The position numbers and the translations under genes are program-made. From Brevibacillus brevis (GTDB taxonomy: Bacteria > Bacillota > Bacilli > Brevibacillales > Brevibacillaceae): DNA of 64,000 nt. The notes under the pieces were generated by a model. It searched no databases. It was not told the DNA's origin and saw nothing but the letters and a program-made list of their open reading frames with translations. Where the stretch lies: assembly GCF_900637055.1 (NCBI RefSeq), contig NZ_LR134338.1:487001-551000 (forward strand), written 5' to 3'. This document shows positions 26,137-33,960 of the stretch, piece after piece. The first letter of the stretch is position 1. Each line of letters opens with the position of its first letter.

Positions 26137-27738
26137 ATGCCTGTCTTACGAAAAAAAGCAAACCACTCAAAAAAGATTAGTCTGGTGACACTATTAACAG
26201 GACTAGTCTCTTTATCCGTTGTTCTGACTGTTACCATTCTCCTTATCTCATTCTATCAGTCCAAAAAACAGGCACTGATTCACACCACGTTGACCTTAAA
26301 TCATACAAGTGCAACCAAAATGAGTCATACCCTAGATGCTTTGATTAAATCCATGCGCAGTAGCTTACAGTATTCGGCGAGCATCTTTTCCAATCGGAAC
26401 GAGATGAATGCGGATGAGGTATATTCCAAGCTTGAGTTGATCCGTCGTACAAACAACTATTTTAATTCGGTTACCGTGGTAGATGAAACGGGGCTTGTTC
26501 GAAGTGTGTCTCCCGGATCTATTGGTACAGTAGGAAGCTATGTTAAATCGAAAACGGGGAAAACGGCATTGGCTATAAAAACGCCATACATTTCGAAGCC
26601 CTACGTAACAACAAGCACGAAGCGACTCATTGTATTGATGAGCGAGCCCATATTTGATAAAGACGGGATCTACCGGGGGGTTATCGGGGGAACGATTTAT
26701 CTTCATGAAGATAACATTTTGAATACGATCTTTGGAAGTAATCCAACAGACGAACTAGGTTCCTCTTTTTACATCGTAGGATCTGATGGTCATTTGTTGT
26801 TCCACCGTGATACAAATCGGATCGGAGAGGATATCAGTGCCAATCCAGCCGTACGCAAGCTGATCCAAGGGAAAAGTGGCTATGAACAGATCGTCAACTT
26901 GAGGGGAGAGACGGTATTAGCCGCGTACGTAAAGGTTCCAGCGAATGACTGGGGTGTCGTTGTCGTGTCACCTATCAGTGTTGTTCAAGAACAATTAAAT
27001 CGTGATATTCAATCCGTTTTGTTGTATACGCTGCCTCCCTTTTTAGTATTAATGCTAGTTGTGATCGGGCTTGCGCGCAAAGTAGCGAAACCTTTCGTAT
27101 CCTTGGCCGATCTTGTGAGTAAGGCCGGGAGAGAAGAGGTGGAACTCTCTGAGGGTAGCCAGCATTGGAATCGGGAGGCCGAGCTGTTATCTCGTGCCAT
27201 TCGCTTTGCATTAACCGATATCAAAAAGCAGACGGAGCAATTGGCCCATGATGCGCGAACAGATCCGTTGACAGGGCTAACGAACCGAAGAACGCTCGAG
27301 GAAACCATGCAAAAATGGATGGCGGAGCAAATCCCCTTTTCTCTTATTATGATGGACCTTGATCGATTTAAAGCCATTAACGACACATTTGGCCATCAGG
27401 CTGGAGATGAAGTGTTGAGGCATTTTGCGAAAATCATTTCTTCATCACTTCGGCCCGAAGATGTGAGCAGTCGCTTTGGCGGTGAGGAATTTGTTGTCCT
27501 TGTTTCCCATGCTGGACTGGAGGAGGCTTATCAGGTTGCCGAACGAATTCGTCTTGCCTTAGAAACAAGTTCAAATCCAATCGGGCAGCCGCTAACCGTG
27601 TCACAAGGCATTGCGCACTATCCTTCCCATGCTGTTTCGGCCGAAGAGCTGATGAATGTAGCTGACGAGGCCATGTACAAGGCGAAGAGATCGGGTAGGA
27701 ACCAAACAGTGATAGCGGAAGTGAGTGATCCGTGTTAA
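26137..27738 (+). CDS. Membrane diguanylate cyclase with extracellular Cache sensor
   Basis: 533 residues from the ATG at 26137, preceded by AAGGGGG at 26124-26130. Order: short cytosolic start, first transmembrane helix (LVSLSVVLTVTILLISFY), an extracellular double-Cache-like sensor (about 45-285), second membrane helix (about 290-310), a linker, and a C-terminal GGDEF domain. The active site is GGEEF at about 448-452, and RPED five residues before it is the inhibitory I-site for product feedback. MMDLDRFKAINDTFGHQAGD is the substrate-binding helix. It makes cyclic di-GMP in response to an outside ligand. It has its own terminator and looks monocistronic. Confidence 0.93.
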   Translation: MPVLRKKANHSKKISLVTLLTGLVSLSVVLTVTILLISFYQSKKQALIHTTLTLNHTSATKMSHTLDALIKSMRSSLQYSASIFSNRNEMNADEVYSKLELIRRTNNYFNSVTVVDETGLVRSVSPGSIGTVGSYVKSKTGKTALAIKTPYISKPYVTTSTKRLIVLMSEPIFDKDGIYRGVIGGTIYLHEDNILNTIFGSNPTDELGSSFYIVGSDGHLLFHRDTNRIGEDISANPAVRKLIQGKSGYEQIVNLRGETVLAAYVKVPANDWGVVVVSPISVVQEQLNRDIQSVLLYTLPPFLVLMLVVIGLARKVAKPFVSLADLVSKAGREEVELSEGSQHWNREAELLSRAIRFALTDIKKQTEQLAHDARTDPLTGLTNRRTLEETMQKWMAEQIPFSLIMMDLDRFKAINDTFGHQAGDEVLRHFAKIISSSLRPEDVSSRFGGEEFVVLVSHAGLEEAYQVAERIRLALETSSNPIGQPLTVSQGIAHYPSHAVSAEELMNVADEAMYKAKRSGRNQTVIAEVSDPC

Positions 27739-27743
27739 GAGCG

Positions 27744-27769
27744 AAGAGGCGAGAGATCGCCTCTTTCTT
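27744..27769 (+). terminator. Terminator after the diguanylate cyclase gene
   Basis: AAGAGGCGA, four bases, TCGCCTCTTTCTT: a nine-base stem starting six bases after the stop. Confidence 0.85.
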
Positions 27770-27935
27770 CATGAAAGAAAGACTTACTTCTCAGGTGCTA
27801 AAAAAGTAAATTCGGAGATATATTATCTCGGATTTTACATATGCATGTTACAAATGGATAATTAAGGAAATTTATTTTGTTCAAAAATGTGAAGCACATG
27901 ATTCTTGTATCTCACTTTGAAAGAGGGGGATTCAA

Positions 27936-30248
27936 ATGGAGAATGTTGTCACATGGGAACAGTATGAGAGGGCACAACGCTTGCATCCTGCCAATTATTA
28001 CGACGCAGTATTCAATGCTTTTATCAGGCCAAACTGGATCAGCGGGAATCAGTTCTGGTACATCCGTGAAATCCGTTTGGAAAAGGGGACTGGCAGGCAA
28101 TATGTGATCGTGGATGCTGAACAGAATACGAGTCAGCCAGCATTCGATCACGAACGATTAGCTGTCTGTTTGTCAGGAATTGCAGGAGAAACGTATAGCG
28201 CAGAAACATTGCCACTTGGGGAACTTATGTTTACCGAGAATGGATCGTTATTCAAGTTTGAGGTGGACGGTACTGTTTGGAGCTGCGAGTTACAGGAATA
28301 CAGCTGCAAGCCTTTAGATAATTTGAAGAAGCCATCGATGGAGGAACTGCCGTCTCCAGATGGAAAGTGGGTGGCGTTTGTCTACGATCACAACTTGTAT
28401 GTTCGGTCACTCGAGACTGGATATCGTATCAGGCTGACCCGCGACGGCATGGCTTACTATGATTACGGAACCCAACCTGAATGTCGGCTATCGACATTGG
28501 CGGAGCGATTGGAAAACATTAAGCTCCCTCCTGTAGCCATTTGGTCACCCGATTCCAAAATGCTGCTGACCCATCGACTTGACCGAAGAAAGGTACGCAA
28601 TATGCATCTGATCCAATCAGTTCCGAAAGGTGAAGAAATCAGACCGGTATTGCACTCGTACCGTTATCCACTGGTTGGCGATCCACACGTACCGTTGGCA
28701 GAGCTGGTCGTCTGTGACCTGGAAAGGCGAACCACAGTCCGGATTGAAAGCGAGCCTTTAATGGCATGCCCAGTCTCACCCCTCACTCCGGGGATGCAAA
28801 TGGCCGGATGGTCATCCGACAGTAAACAGGTATATTTCGCCCGGATGTCCCGTGATGCCCGCTCTGTCGAATTTTCCGTAGCTGATCCATGCTCCGGTGA
28901 GGTTTGCACGCTACTGCGGGAACAAAGCGATACGTTTTTGAATCAAGACCTGCATAATCTCGGAGCATCCAATCCGAATATTCGGTTATTGGCCGATGGT
29001 TCGTTCATCTGGCATTCGGAGCGTGATGGGTGGAGCCACCTCTACCATTGCGATGGCAAAACGGGGGAGATTCGCAATCCGATCACATCGGGTTCCTGGA
29101 CAGTACGTAGGCTGATGGCAGTGGACGAGCAGCAAGGATGGGTGTATATCACTGGAGGGGGGCTCGAGGAGGGGCGCGATCCTTATTATCAACACCTGTA
29201 TCGCGTTCGTCTCGATGGAACGGGTCTATCGTTGCTGACGCCAGAAGATGCAGAGCATGATGCTGTGTTTTCTCCCAATATGAAGTATTTCGTCGATACA
29301 TTTTCGCGAGTTGATTTGCCGCCTGTTTCTGTTCTTCGCTCGGTAGATGGCAGCCTGATTCGCGAATTGGAACACGCTGATGTAGAAATGCTGCTCGAGA
29401 TGGGGTACCAATTTCCAGAAAGGATTACCGTCAAAGCACGAGACGGTGTGACCGATCTTTATGGGGTGATGCTGCGTCCATTCCCGTTTGATCCTTCACG
29501 CAAGTATCCGGTCGTAGACTACATTTACGGGGGACCACAGATCATCAATACACCGAAAGCTTTCGCGCTTGATCCCGGTCGAAACCATGACCCGCTTGGT
29601 GGGGGACAATCATTGGCGCAGTTAGGGTTTATCGTGTTGATCCTGGATGGAATGGGGACACCTTATCGTTCCAAATGGTTCCATGACATCTCCAACAGAA
29701 AATTGGAGGAAGCAGGAGGTTTGCTTGACCATGTGACAGCGGTAAGGCAATTGGCTGAGCGCTACCCGTATGTAGATGTTGATCGGGTAGGCGTTTGGGG
29801 CTCCTCAGGGGGAGGCTACGCTTCGGCAAGGGCCATACTCTCATTTCCTGAGTTTTACAAGGCTGCGGTTTCCGCGTGTGGTAATCATGATCAACGGCTG
29901 TATATAGCAGCATGGGCAGAACGCTATCAAGGTTTGTATGACCCGGACTTGTACAGGGATCAAGATAATGCACGTCTGGCAGCCAATCTGACAGGAAAGC
30001 TCTTACTGGTGAGCGGAGATTTGGATGATAATGTGCATCCTTCCCAAACGATTCGAATGGCGGATGCATTGATTAAAGCGGATAAAGATTTTGACATGTT
30101 GATTTTGCCCAACCGACATCACGGTTTTTCATTGGAACCGTATTTTATCCGCAGAAAATGGGATTATTTTGTACGGCACTTGATGAGAACAGAGCCTCCG
30201 TGGGGGAATCACATAGCCAGCAAAAAGCCCAGTGATAAAGAGCGATAG
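27936..30248 (+). CDS. S9 family peptidase (dipeptidyl peptidase IV/prolyl oligopeptidase type)
   Basis: 770 residues with no signal peptide, hence probably cytosolic. Residues about 60-500 form the beta-propeller typical of DPP IV (repeated WSPDSK, GWSSDSKQVYFARM and HDAVFSPN strand motifs). Residues about 510-770 are the alpha/beta hydrolase with the catalytic triad Ser624 (in VWGSSGGGY), Asp697 (in GDLDDNVH) and His729 (in NRHHGFS). It would release dipeptides from peptides with proline or alanine at position two. GAAAGAGGGGG precedes the ATG. A single gene between two terminators; no local link to a pathway. Confidence 0.9.
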   Translation: MENVVTWEQYERAQRLHPANYYDAVFNAFIRPNWISGNQFWYIREIRLEKGTGRQYVIVDAEQNTSQPAFDHERLAVCLSGIAGETYSAETLPLGELMFTENGSLFKFEVDGTVWSCELQEYSCKPLDNLKKPSMEELPSPDGKWVAFVYDHNLYVRSLETGYRIRLTRDGMAYYDYGTQPECRLSTLAERLENIKLPPVAIWSPDSKMLLTHRLDRRKVRNMHLIQSVPKGEEIRPVLHSYRYPLVGDPHVPLAELVVCDLERRTTVRIESEPLMACPVSPLTPGMQMAGWSSDSKQVYFARMSRDARSVEFSVADPCSGEVCTLLREQSDTFLNQDLHNLGASNPNIRLLADGSFIWHSERDGWSHLYHCDGKTGEIRNPITSGSWTVRRLMAVDEQQGWVYITGGGLEEGRDPYYQHLYRVRLDGTGLSLLTPEDAEHDAVFSPNMKYFVDTFSRVDLPPVSVLRSVDGSLIRELEHADVEMLLEMGYQFPERITVKARDGVTDLYGVMLRPFPFDPSRKYPVVDYIYGGPQIINTPKAFALDPGRNHDPLGGGQSLAQLGFIVLILDGMGTPYRSKWFHDISNRKLEEAGGLLDHVTAVRQLAERYPYVDVDRVGVWGSSGGGYASARAILSFPEFYKAAVSACGNHDQRLYIAAWAERYQGLYDPDLYRDQDNARLAANLTGKLLLVSGDLDDNVHPSQTIRMADALIKADKDFDMLILPNRHHGFSLEPYFIRRKWDYFVRHLMRTEPPWGNHIASKKPSDKER

Positions 30249-30292
30249 AGAAGTAGCGCGAGAGGAAAGAATTCTTAACCCATGCAGCGTCG

Positions 30293-30327
30293 CAAAAATA
30301 AAAGAGGTTCTACAAAAGTAGAACCTC
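30293..30327 (-). terminator. Terminator of the two-gene small-protein operon
   Basis: GAGGTTCTAC, four bases, GTAGAACCTC: a perfect ten-base stem. On the - strand it is followed by TTTTATTTTTG, so it mainly ends the 30334-31085 operon; it could also halt the converging peptidase transcript. Confidence 0.8.
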
Positions 30328-30333
30328 CGTCCA

Positions 30334-30660
30334 TTACCAGCCTCTTTGAGGAGGGGTCTGGATATGATTCGTTTCTTGATCGATGATGCGGGCCATTTCT
30401 TTGATCTTGGCCAATCCATCATCAATCTGGCGCTTATTCGCTGCAATGCGATTCGCTAACGAAATTAATTGGGTTGATTGTGGTGGGTAGGGTGCATTTG
30501 CCAGTGTAAGCAGCTCTTGTTGAGCGCCGTCCAGGTTAATCGCTGCATTGGCTACCATATCCACTGCAAAGGAAATTTTGTCGGCGAGATGGTCAACCTT
30601 ATTTGCCACATGATTCGTATGCTGATTACCCCAACCGTTCGAATTGTTTATGTACGACAT
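30334..30660 (-). CDS. Small helical protein of unknown function
   Basis: 108 residues. AGGTGATCGA is well placed before the ATG at 30660. The N-terminus is rich in Asn, His and Gly (MSYINNSNGWGNQHTNH), the rest is predicted alpha-helical with heptad-like spacing (VANKVDHLADKISFAVDM). No membrane helix or signal peptide. It follows, eight bases on, a second helical protein and is presumably co-transcribed and may interact with it. I do not recognise a family. Confidence 0.65.
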   Translation of the reverse strand: MSYINNSNGWGNQHTNHVANKVDHLADKISFAVDMVANAAINLDGAQQELLTLANAPYPPQSTQLISLANRIAANKRQIDDGLAKIKEMARIIDQETNHIQTPPQRGW

Positions 30661-30668
30661 TCGATCAC

Positions 30669-31085
30669 CTACTTTTGAACTTTGTCAGTGATGCTATCGA
30701 TTTCTTTTACTTTTTGTGCAATTTTATCCGTATGCCCATCAATGGCGTCTGTCAGCTTGTCAACGTCCTTCACGTTCTTTTGAACCTCTGCCAGGTTGTT
30801 CAGCGTATTTTTCACTTTACCCGTAATACCATCTGCAATGGTACCAACAAGCACTTTGATGTGATCAGGAGCATTTTGACCAACCTGAGCAACGAGACTT
30901 TCGATCAGTGGCTGAATTTCACCCAGCGTTGTCTGTGCGTTGATCAGCTCACGAGAGCAAGAATTCAATTCGTTGTCAATTTTATCGGAGTCGCGGTCGA
31001 TTTCTGCCTGGATGTCTTTAATATCTGCAAGAACCTTGTCGATTTGATTTCCGAGCTCGCGGACTGTTCCTTTCCCCATAAACAT
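30669..31085 (-). CDS. Helical coiled-coil-like protein of unknown function
   Basis: 138 residues from the ATG at 31085, best spaced from GAGGGGTG; ATGs at 31091 and 31079 are alternatives. Almost entirely charged and helical, with long heptad-like runs (IDKVLADIKDIQAEIDRDSD near the N-terminus, VQKNVKDVDKLTDAIDGHTD near the end), resembling phage-tail or toxin-delivery helical proteins only in composition. No motif or membrane segment. First gene of a two-gene operon with the 108-residue protein. Family not recognised. Confidence 0.65.
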   Translation of the reverse strand: MFMGKGTVRELGNQIDKVLADIKDIQAEIDRDSDKIDNELNSCSRELINAQTTLGEIQPLIESLVAQVGQNAPDHIKVLVGTIADGITGKVKNTLNNLAEVQKNVKDVDKLTDAIDGHTDKIAQKVKEIDSITDKVQK

Positions 31086-31352
31086 GTACATGCACCCCTC
31101 AAGAAATATTATTAGTAACTCTTAAGAAATAAGAGCGCTACCCGTAGTGGTGGAGGCAGAAAACCTAGTGGAATTCTGACCTGAAAATTAACACTTATCG
31201 GAATAAATCTTCTAGAAAAAAATGGTTCTCTGTATTACTTTAACATTATATGAAAAGGAGGACTACCCTTCAATTATACATATACACCACTTTTTTCAAT
31301 CGTTATATGGTCCTGTCTACAACTAGGAATAGAGTCCCTACTTTTACAAAGG

Positions 31353-31380
31353 AAAAAAGCCACCTAATGAAGGTGGCTTC
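31353..31380 (-). terminator. Terminator of the RDD-protein gene
   Basis: On the - strand AGCCACCT...AGGTGGCT is followed by TTTTTT. The remainder of 31092-31392 shows nothing recognisable. Confidence 0.8.
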
Positions 31381-31392
31381 TGTGTTCAGTCG

Positions 31393-32466
31393 CTATTTTA
31401 CCTCGCGAAAACTTGCACTGACCTTTTGCAGCTCTTGCTTGAGGGACTCAAACCTTTTCTCTTCTGTCCAAGCCATGATTTGATGAAAATGGGTAGGCGT
31501 TTCGACCAATGTCACAATATAAGCGACCTTAATGCCGTCTATTTCGCCTTTCGCATTGAATTGGATGGCCACCTGGTTGTCGACTACAGTACGAATCTGT
31601 TTATCGACGGATACATTCTCTACTGCCTCTTGAAGGTTTGCTTCAATCGCTTGCGTATAATCTTGAAGCGTGAATGAACTGTCTAGATCCTCTTTCGATT
31701 CTGACAGTACCAATACATACTTTTCTTTAAAACGATTGGAGATTTCTAAATCAGCTTCATCGTGAAGGGATGAATCCTTGCCCCAATCGGAAGGGGCTGT
31801 TATTTGAATCTTTTTATCCTTGCTATAGAAGATTTCTTCGGTAGGCGTTCTTGATGCGAGATCGACTATCCCAAAAATCATACCAATGATGGATAAAACA
31901 GCTACGATGGAGAAGACAACAGCGAGTACGGTTGTTTGCTTTTTGCTGACGTTGTTCAAATCCTTCACTTTCACGACGTACGTATTCGCTGCTAGATCGC
32001 CTAACCGTTGTCTTTTGTCGGAAGCCAACACACTGATACCAGCCGGCAACCCGCCTAGAAGAAATGCATTCGCTTCGAATAGACGAATGAGGGAACGGAT
32101 GAATGATTTCCATAACCCCGGTGGTCGTCCTTCCGCATTGACAGCAATGATGCGGAAAGTAAATTTTCCGATCGTATATCCGGTGAGTCCTTCTAACAGT
32201 ACATAATAAGAACATAGGATAATTGCGGCTAGGATGAAGAAGTAGAGACTGTTGGCGTCTTTATCGATGGAAACCCCAAGTGAGAGCAATCCGATTAGAA
32301 AACAAGCGAGGAGAATATGATCAAGAACATGGGCTCCCCATCTCGTGAAAAAAATCGTCGCCCTGTCGTACGATTTCGATAAATCCCCCATGTTTTTTGG
32401 TGGTTCATGCTGGGCAAGGGGAGAAAACTCTGTCGGTACCGATGGTGATGGCGGTTGTTGCTCCAA
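31393..32466 (-). CDS. RDD-family membrane protein with C-terminal extracytoplasmic domain
   Basis: 357 residues from a TTG at 32466, which lies seven bases after AGGAGGTG; the in-frame ATGs further up (32511, 32496) overlap or precede that site. Residues about 30-165 are an RDD domain: RWGAHVLDHILLACFLIGLL with its Arg and Asp, GLTGYTIGKFTFRIIAVN, and LGDLAANTYVV. A further transmembrane helix (TVLAVVFSIVAVLSIIGMIF) leads to an about 150-residue outside domain resembling PsbP/DUF1795-type lipoprotein domains (ITAPSDWGKD opening). RDD proteins are implicated in transport or envelope homeostasis. Function unknown. Confidence 0.75.
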   Translation of the reverse strand: MEQQPPSPSVPTEFSPLAQHEPPKNMGDLSKSYDRATIFFTRWGAHVLDHILLACFLIGLLSLGVSIDKDANSLYFFILAAIILCSYYVLLEGLTGYTIGKFTFRIIAVNAEGRPPGLWKSFIRSLIRLFEANAFLLGGLPAGISVLASDKRQRLGDLAANTYVVKVKDLNNVSKKQTTVLAVVFSIVAVLSIIGMIFGIVDLASRTPTEEIFYSKDKKIQITAPSDWGKDSSLHDEADLEISNRFKEKYVLVLSESKEDLDSSFTLQDYTQAIEANLQEAVENVSVDKQIRTVVDNQVAIQFNAKGEIDGIKVAYIVTLVETPTHFHQIMAWTEEKRFESLKQELQKVSASFREVK

Positions 32467-32601
32467 TTTTGTGCACCTCCTGAAAAATGTAAACATATTA
32501 CATTTAACCACTTTGAAAATTGTATTGTCAATTGTAGACGATTAGAATGGGAAAAGATAACTGGGCGCTGCCGTCCCATTCCGGCGAGAGGAGAATCGCA
32601 T

Positions 32602-33720
32602 ATGGAAATCCACCAAATACCAGAGCAATTGCCATTGATCAAACATTCCAAAGACCTCTGGAGCTCTTTTGCATACAGCAAATGTAAGGATGCATACGGT
32701 TATGACAAGAACGGGCTGAAAAGATACGCGCTGATTGTTCAGCTGCAATACGATCAGACTGTGACAGAAGCAGACAAGGAGTTCCTGCACTATTTGATGA
32801 GCCAAGAGATTGAGATGCATAAGTCCCATCCGTATCAGGGATTTCATGAATCCATGGACATCGTGGCTTATTTGTTGGCAAAGTTTAAGGATGTCAACCA
32901 TATCCGACTGTTTGAGCAGGCAAAATTAAGCAATTTCGATACCTACTATGGCTTTGACACTGAATATATCATTTCGGGCGGAATTGAAGAGGCGATCACG
33001 TATATCGAAGAGAATGATCTGTACCGATTCAGCTCTTTTTTTCAGGATAAGAAAGAGGAGCTGGAAACGATGTATACGGCTGAAGATTTGGAGCGATGGT
33101 TTCAATCCAAGGCCAGGAATTATCCTGCCAATCTCGAGGATGAGTCCTTGATTACGTTAATGGACAGAGCAAGCGATTTTGGTAACATGGAAGAAGCCAG
33201 AAAATTGCTGGAAAAGCTGGAGGAGCAGCTTGGCTCTGACAAAAAGAATTATTCTTTGCTGTATCATCGCGCAAAAGAATTGGGGGAGTACGACAAAGCG
33301 CTTCACTATCTCACACAAGATCTCACCGAACAGGAAGATTCTTTTGACAAAGTATCCCTTTGGTTAAAAATTGCCGAAATCCATTTGCTCAAGCAGGACT
33401 GGGGACAGTCTTTTGCCAGCGTCAAGCAGTGCGAACCAGAGCTCAAGCTCTTTTCCTCCTGGAGGAGTGCCGGTTTGGGCAGAAGCTTGAGCGAGACCTT
33501 GCTGGATATCAGCTTGATGGCAAAGGACAGCAATGATTCTTTGGCTAGAGAAGCGTACCGCTGGGCAGACCAGATGTTGAAATCGACAAACAACTACAGC
33601 TGTAACGTTTTGAGAAAGGCGCACCAGTGTGCCAAGGTGCTGCAACTCAAACAGGATAAAAGGCTGTACAGTAAAAAAGTCGCGATAGAAGCCAGACGAA
33701 TCAACAGAATGCTTAGATGA
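32602..33720 (+). CDS. Helical-repeat (TPR-like) protein of unknown function
   Basis: 372 residues from the ATG at 32602, preceded by GAGAGGAG. The first 120 residues are mixed; from about 150 on, the sequence is a chain of short amphipathic helices with TPR-like pairs (DFGNMEEARKLLEKLEEQL, YHRAKELGEYDKALHYLTQD, VSLWLKIAEIHLLKQDWGQS). Such folds usually bind proteins or peptides. No signal peptide, membrane helix or catalytic motif. Divergent from the RDD gene with 135 bases between starts, and followed by a strong terminator. No partner is evident. Confidence 0.7.
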   Translation: MEIHQIPEQLPLIKHSKDLWSSFAYSKCKDAYGYDKNGLKRYALIVQLQYDQTVTEADKEFLHYLMSQEIEMHKSHPYQGFHESMDIVAYLLAKFKDVNHIRLFEQAKLSNFDTYYGFDTEYIISGGIEEAITYIEENDLYRFSSFFQDKKEELETMYTAEDLERWFQSKARNYPANLEDESLITLMDRASDFGNMEEARKLLEKLEEQLGSDKKNYSLLYHRAKELGEYDKALHYLTQDLTEQEDSFDKVSLWLKIAEIHLLKQDWGQSFASVKQCEPELKLFSSWRSAGLGRSLSETLLDISLMAKDSNDSLAREAYRWADQMLKSTNNYSCNVLRKAHQCAKVLQLKQDKRLYSKKVAIEARRINRMLR

Positions 33721-33729
33721 CTCAAGGTA

Positions 33730-33757
33730 AGCCCGACACTGCAACGGTCGGGTTTTT
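33730..33757 (+). terminator. Terminator after the TPR-like gene
   Basis: CCCGAC (33732-33737), nine-base loop, GTCGGG (33747-33752), then TTTTTCTTT. Confidence 0.85.
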
Positions 33758-33960
33758 CTTTGTTTGGATGCAACGTTCATAAAAAAAATACCCACGCAGG
33801 GATCACTTTGCTGTATCTTTAATCTGAGCAATATTTCCTATCTTTATATGATCTCTTTTTCCCCGTTAGCCAACCTCATTGCGCTTCAGGACATCGATAG
33901 CAAGGCTACTTTCCATGTTTCCTTCATGAATGTCATTTTACTTCTAGGCAGGAGATGCGT

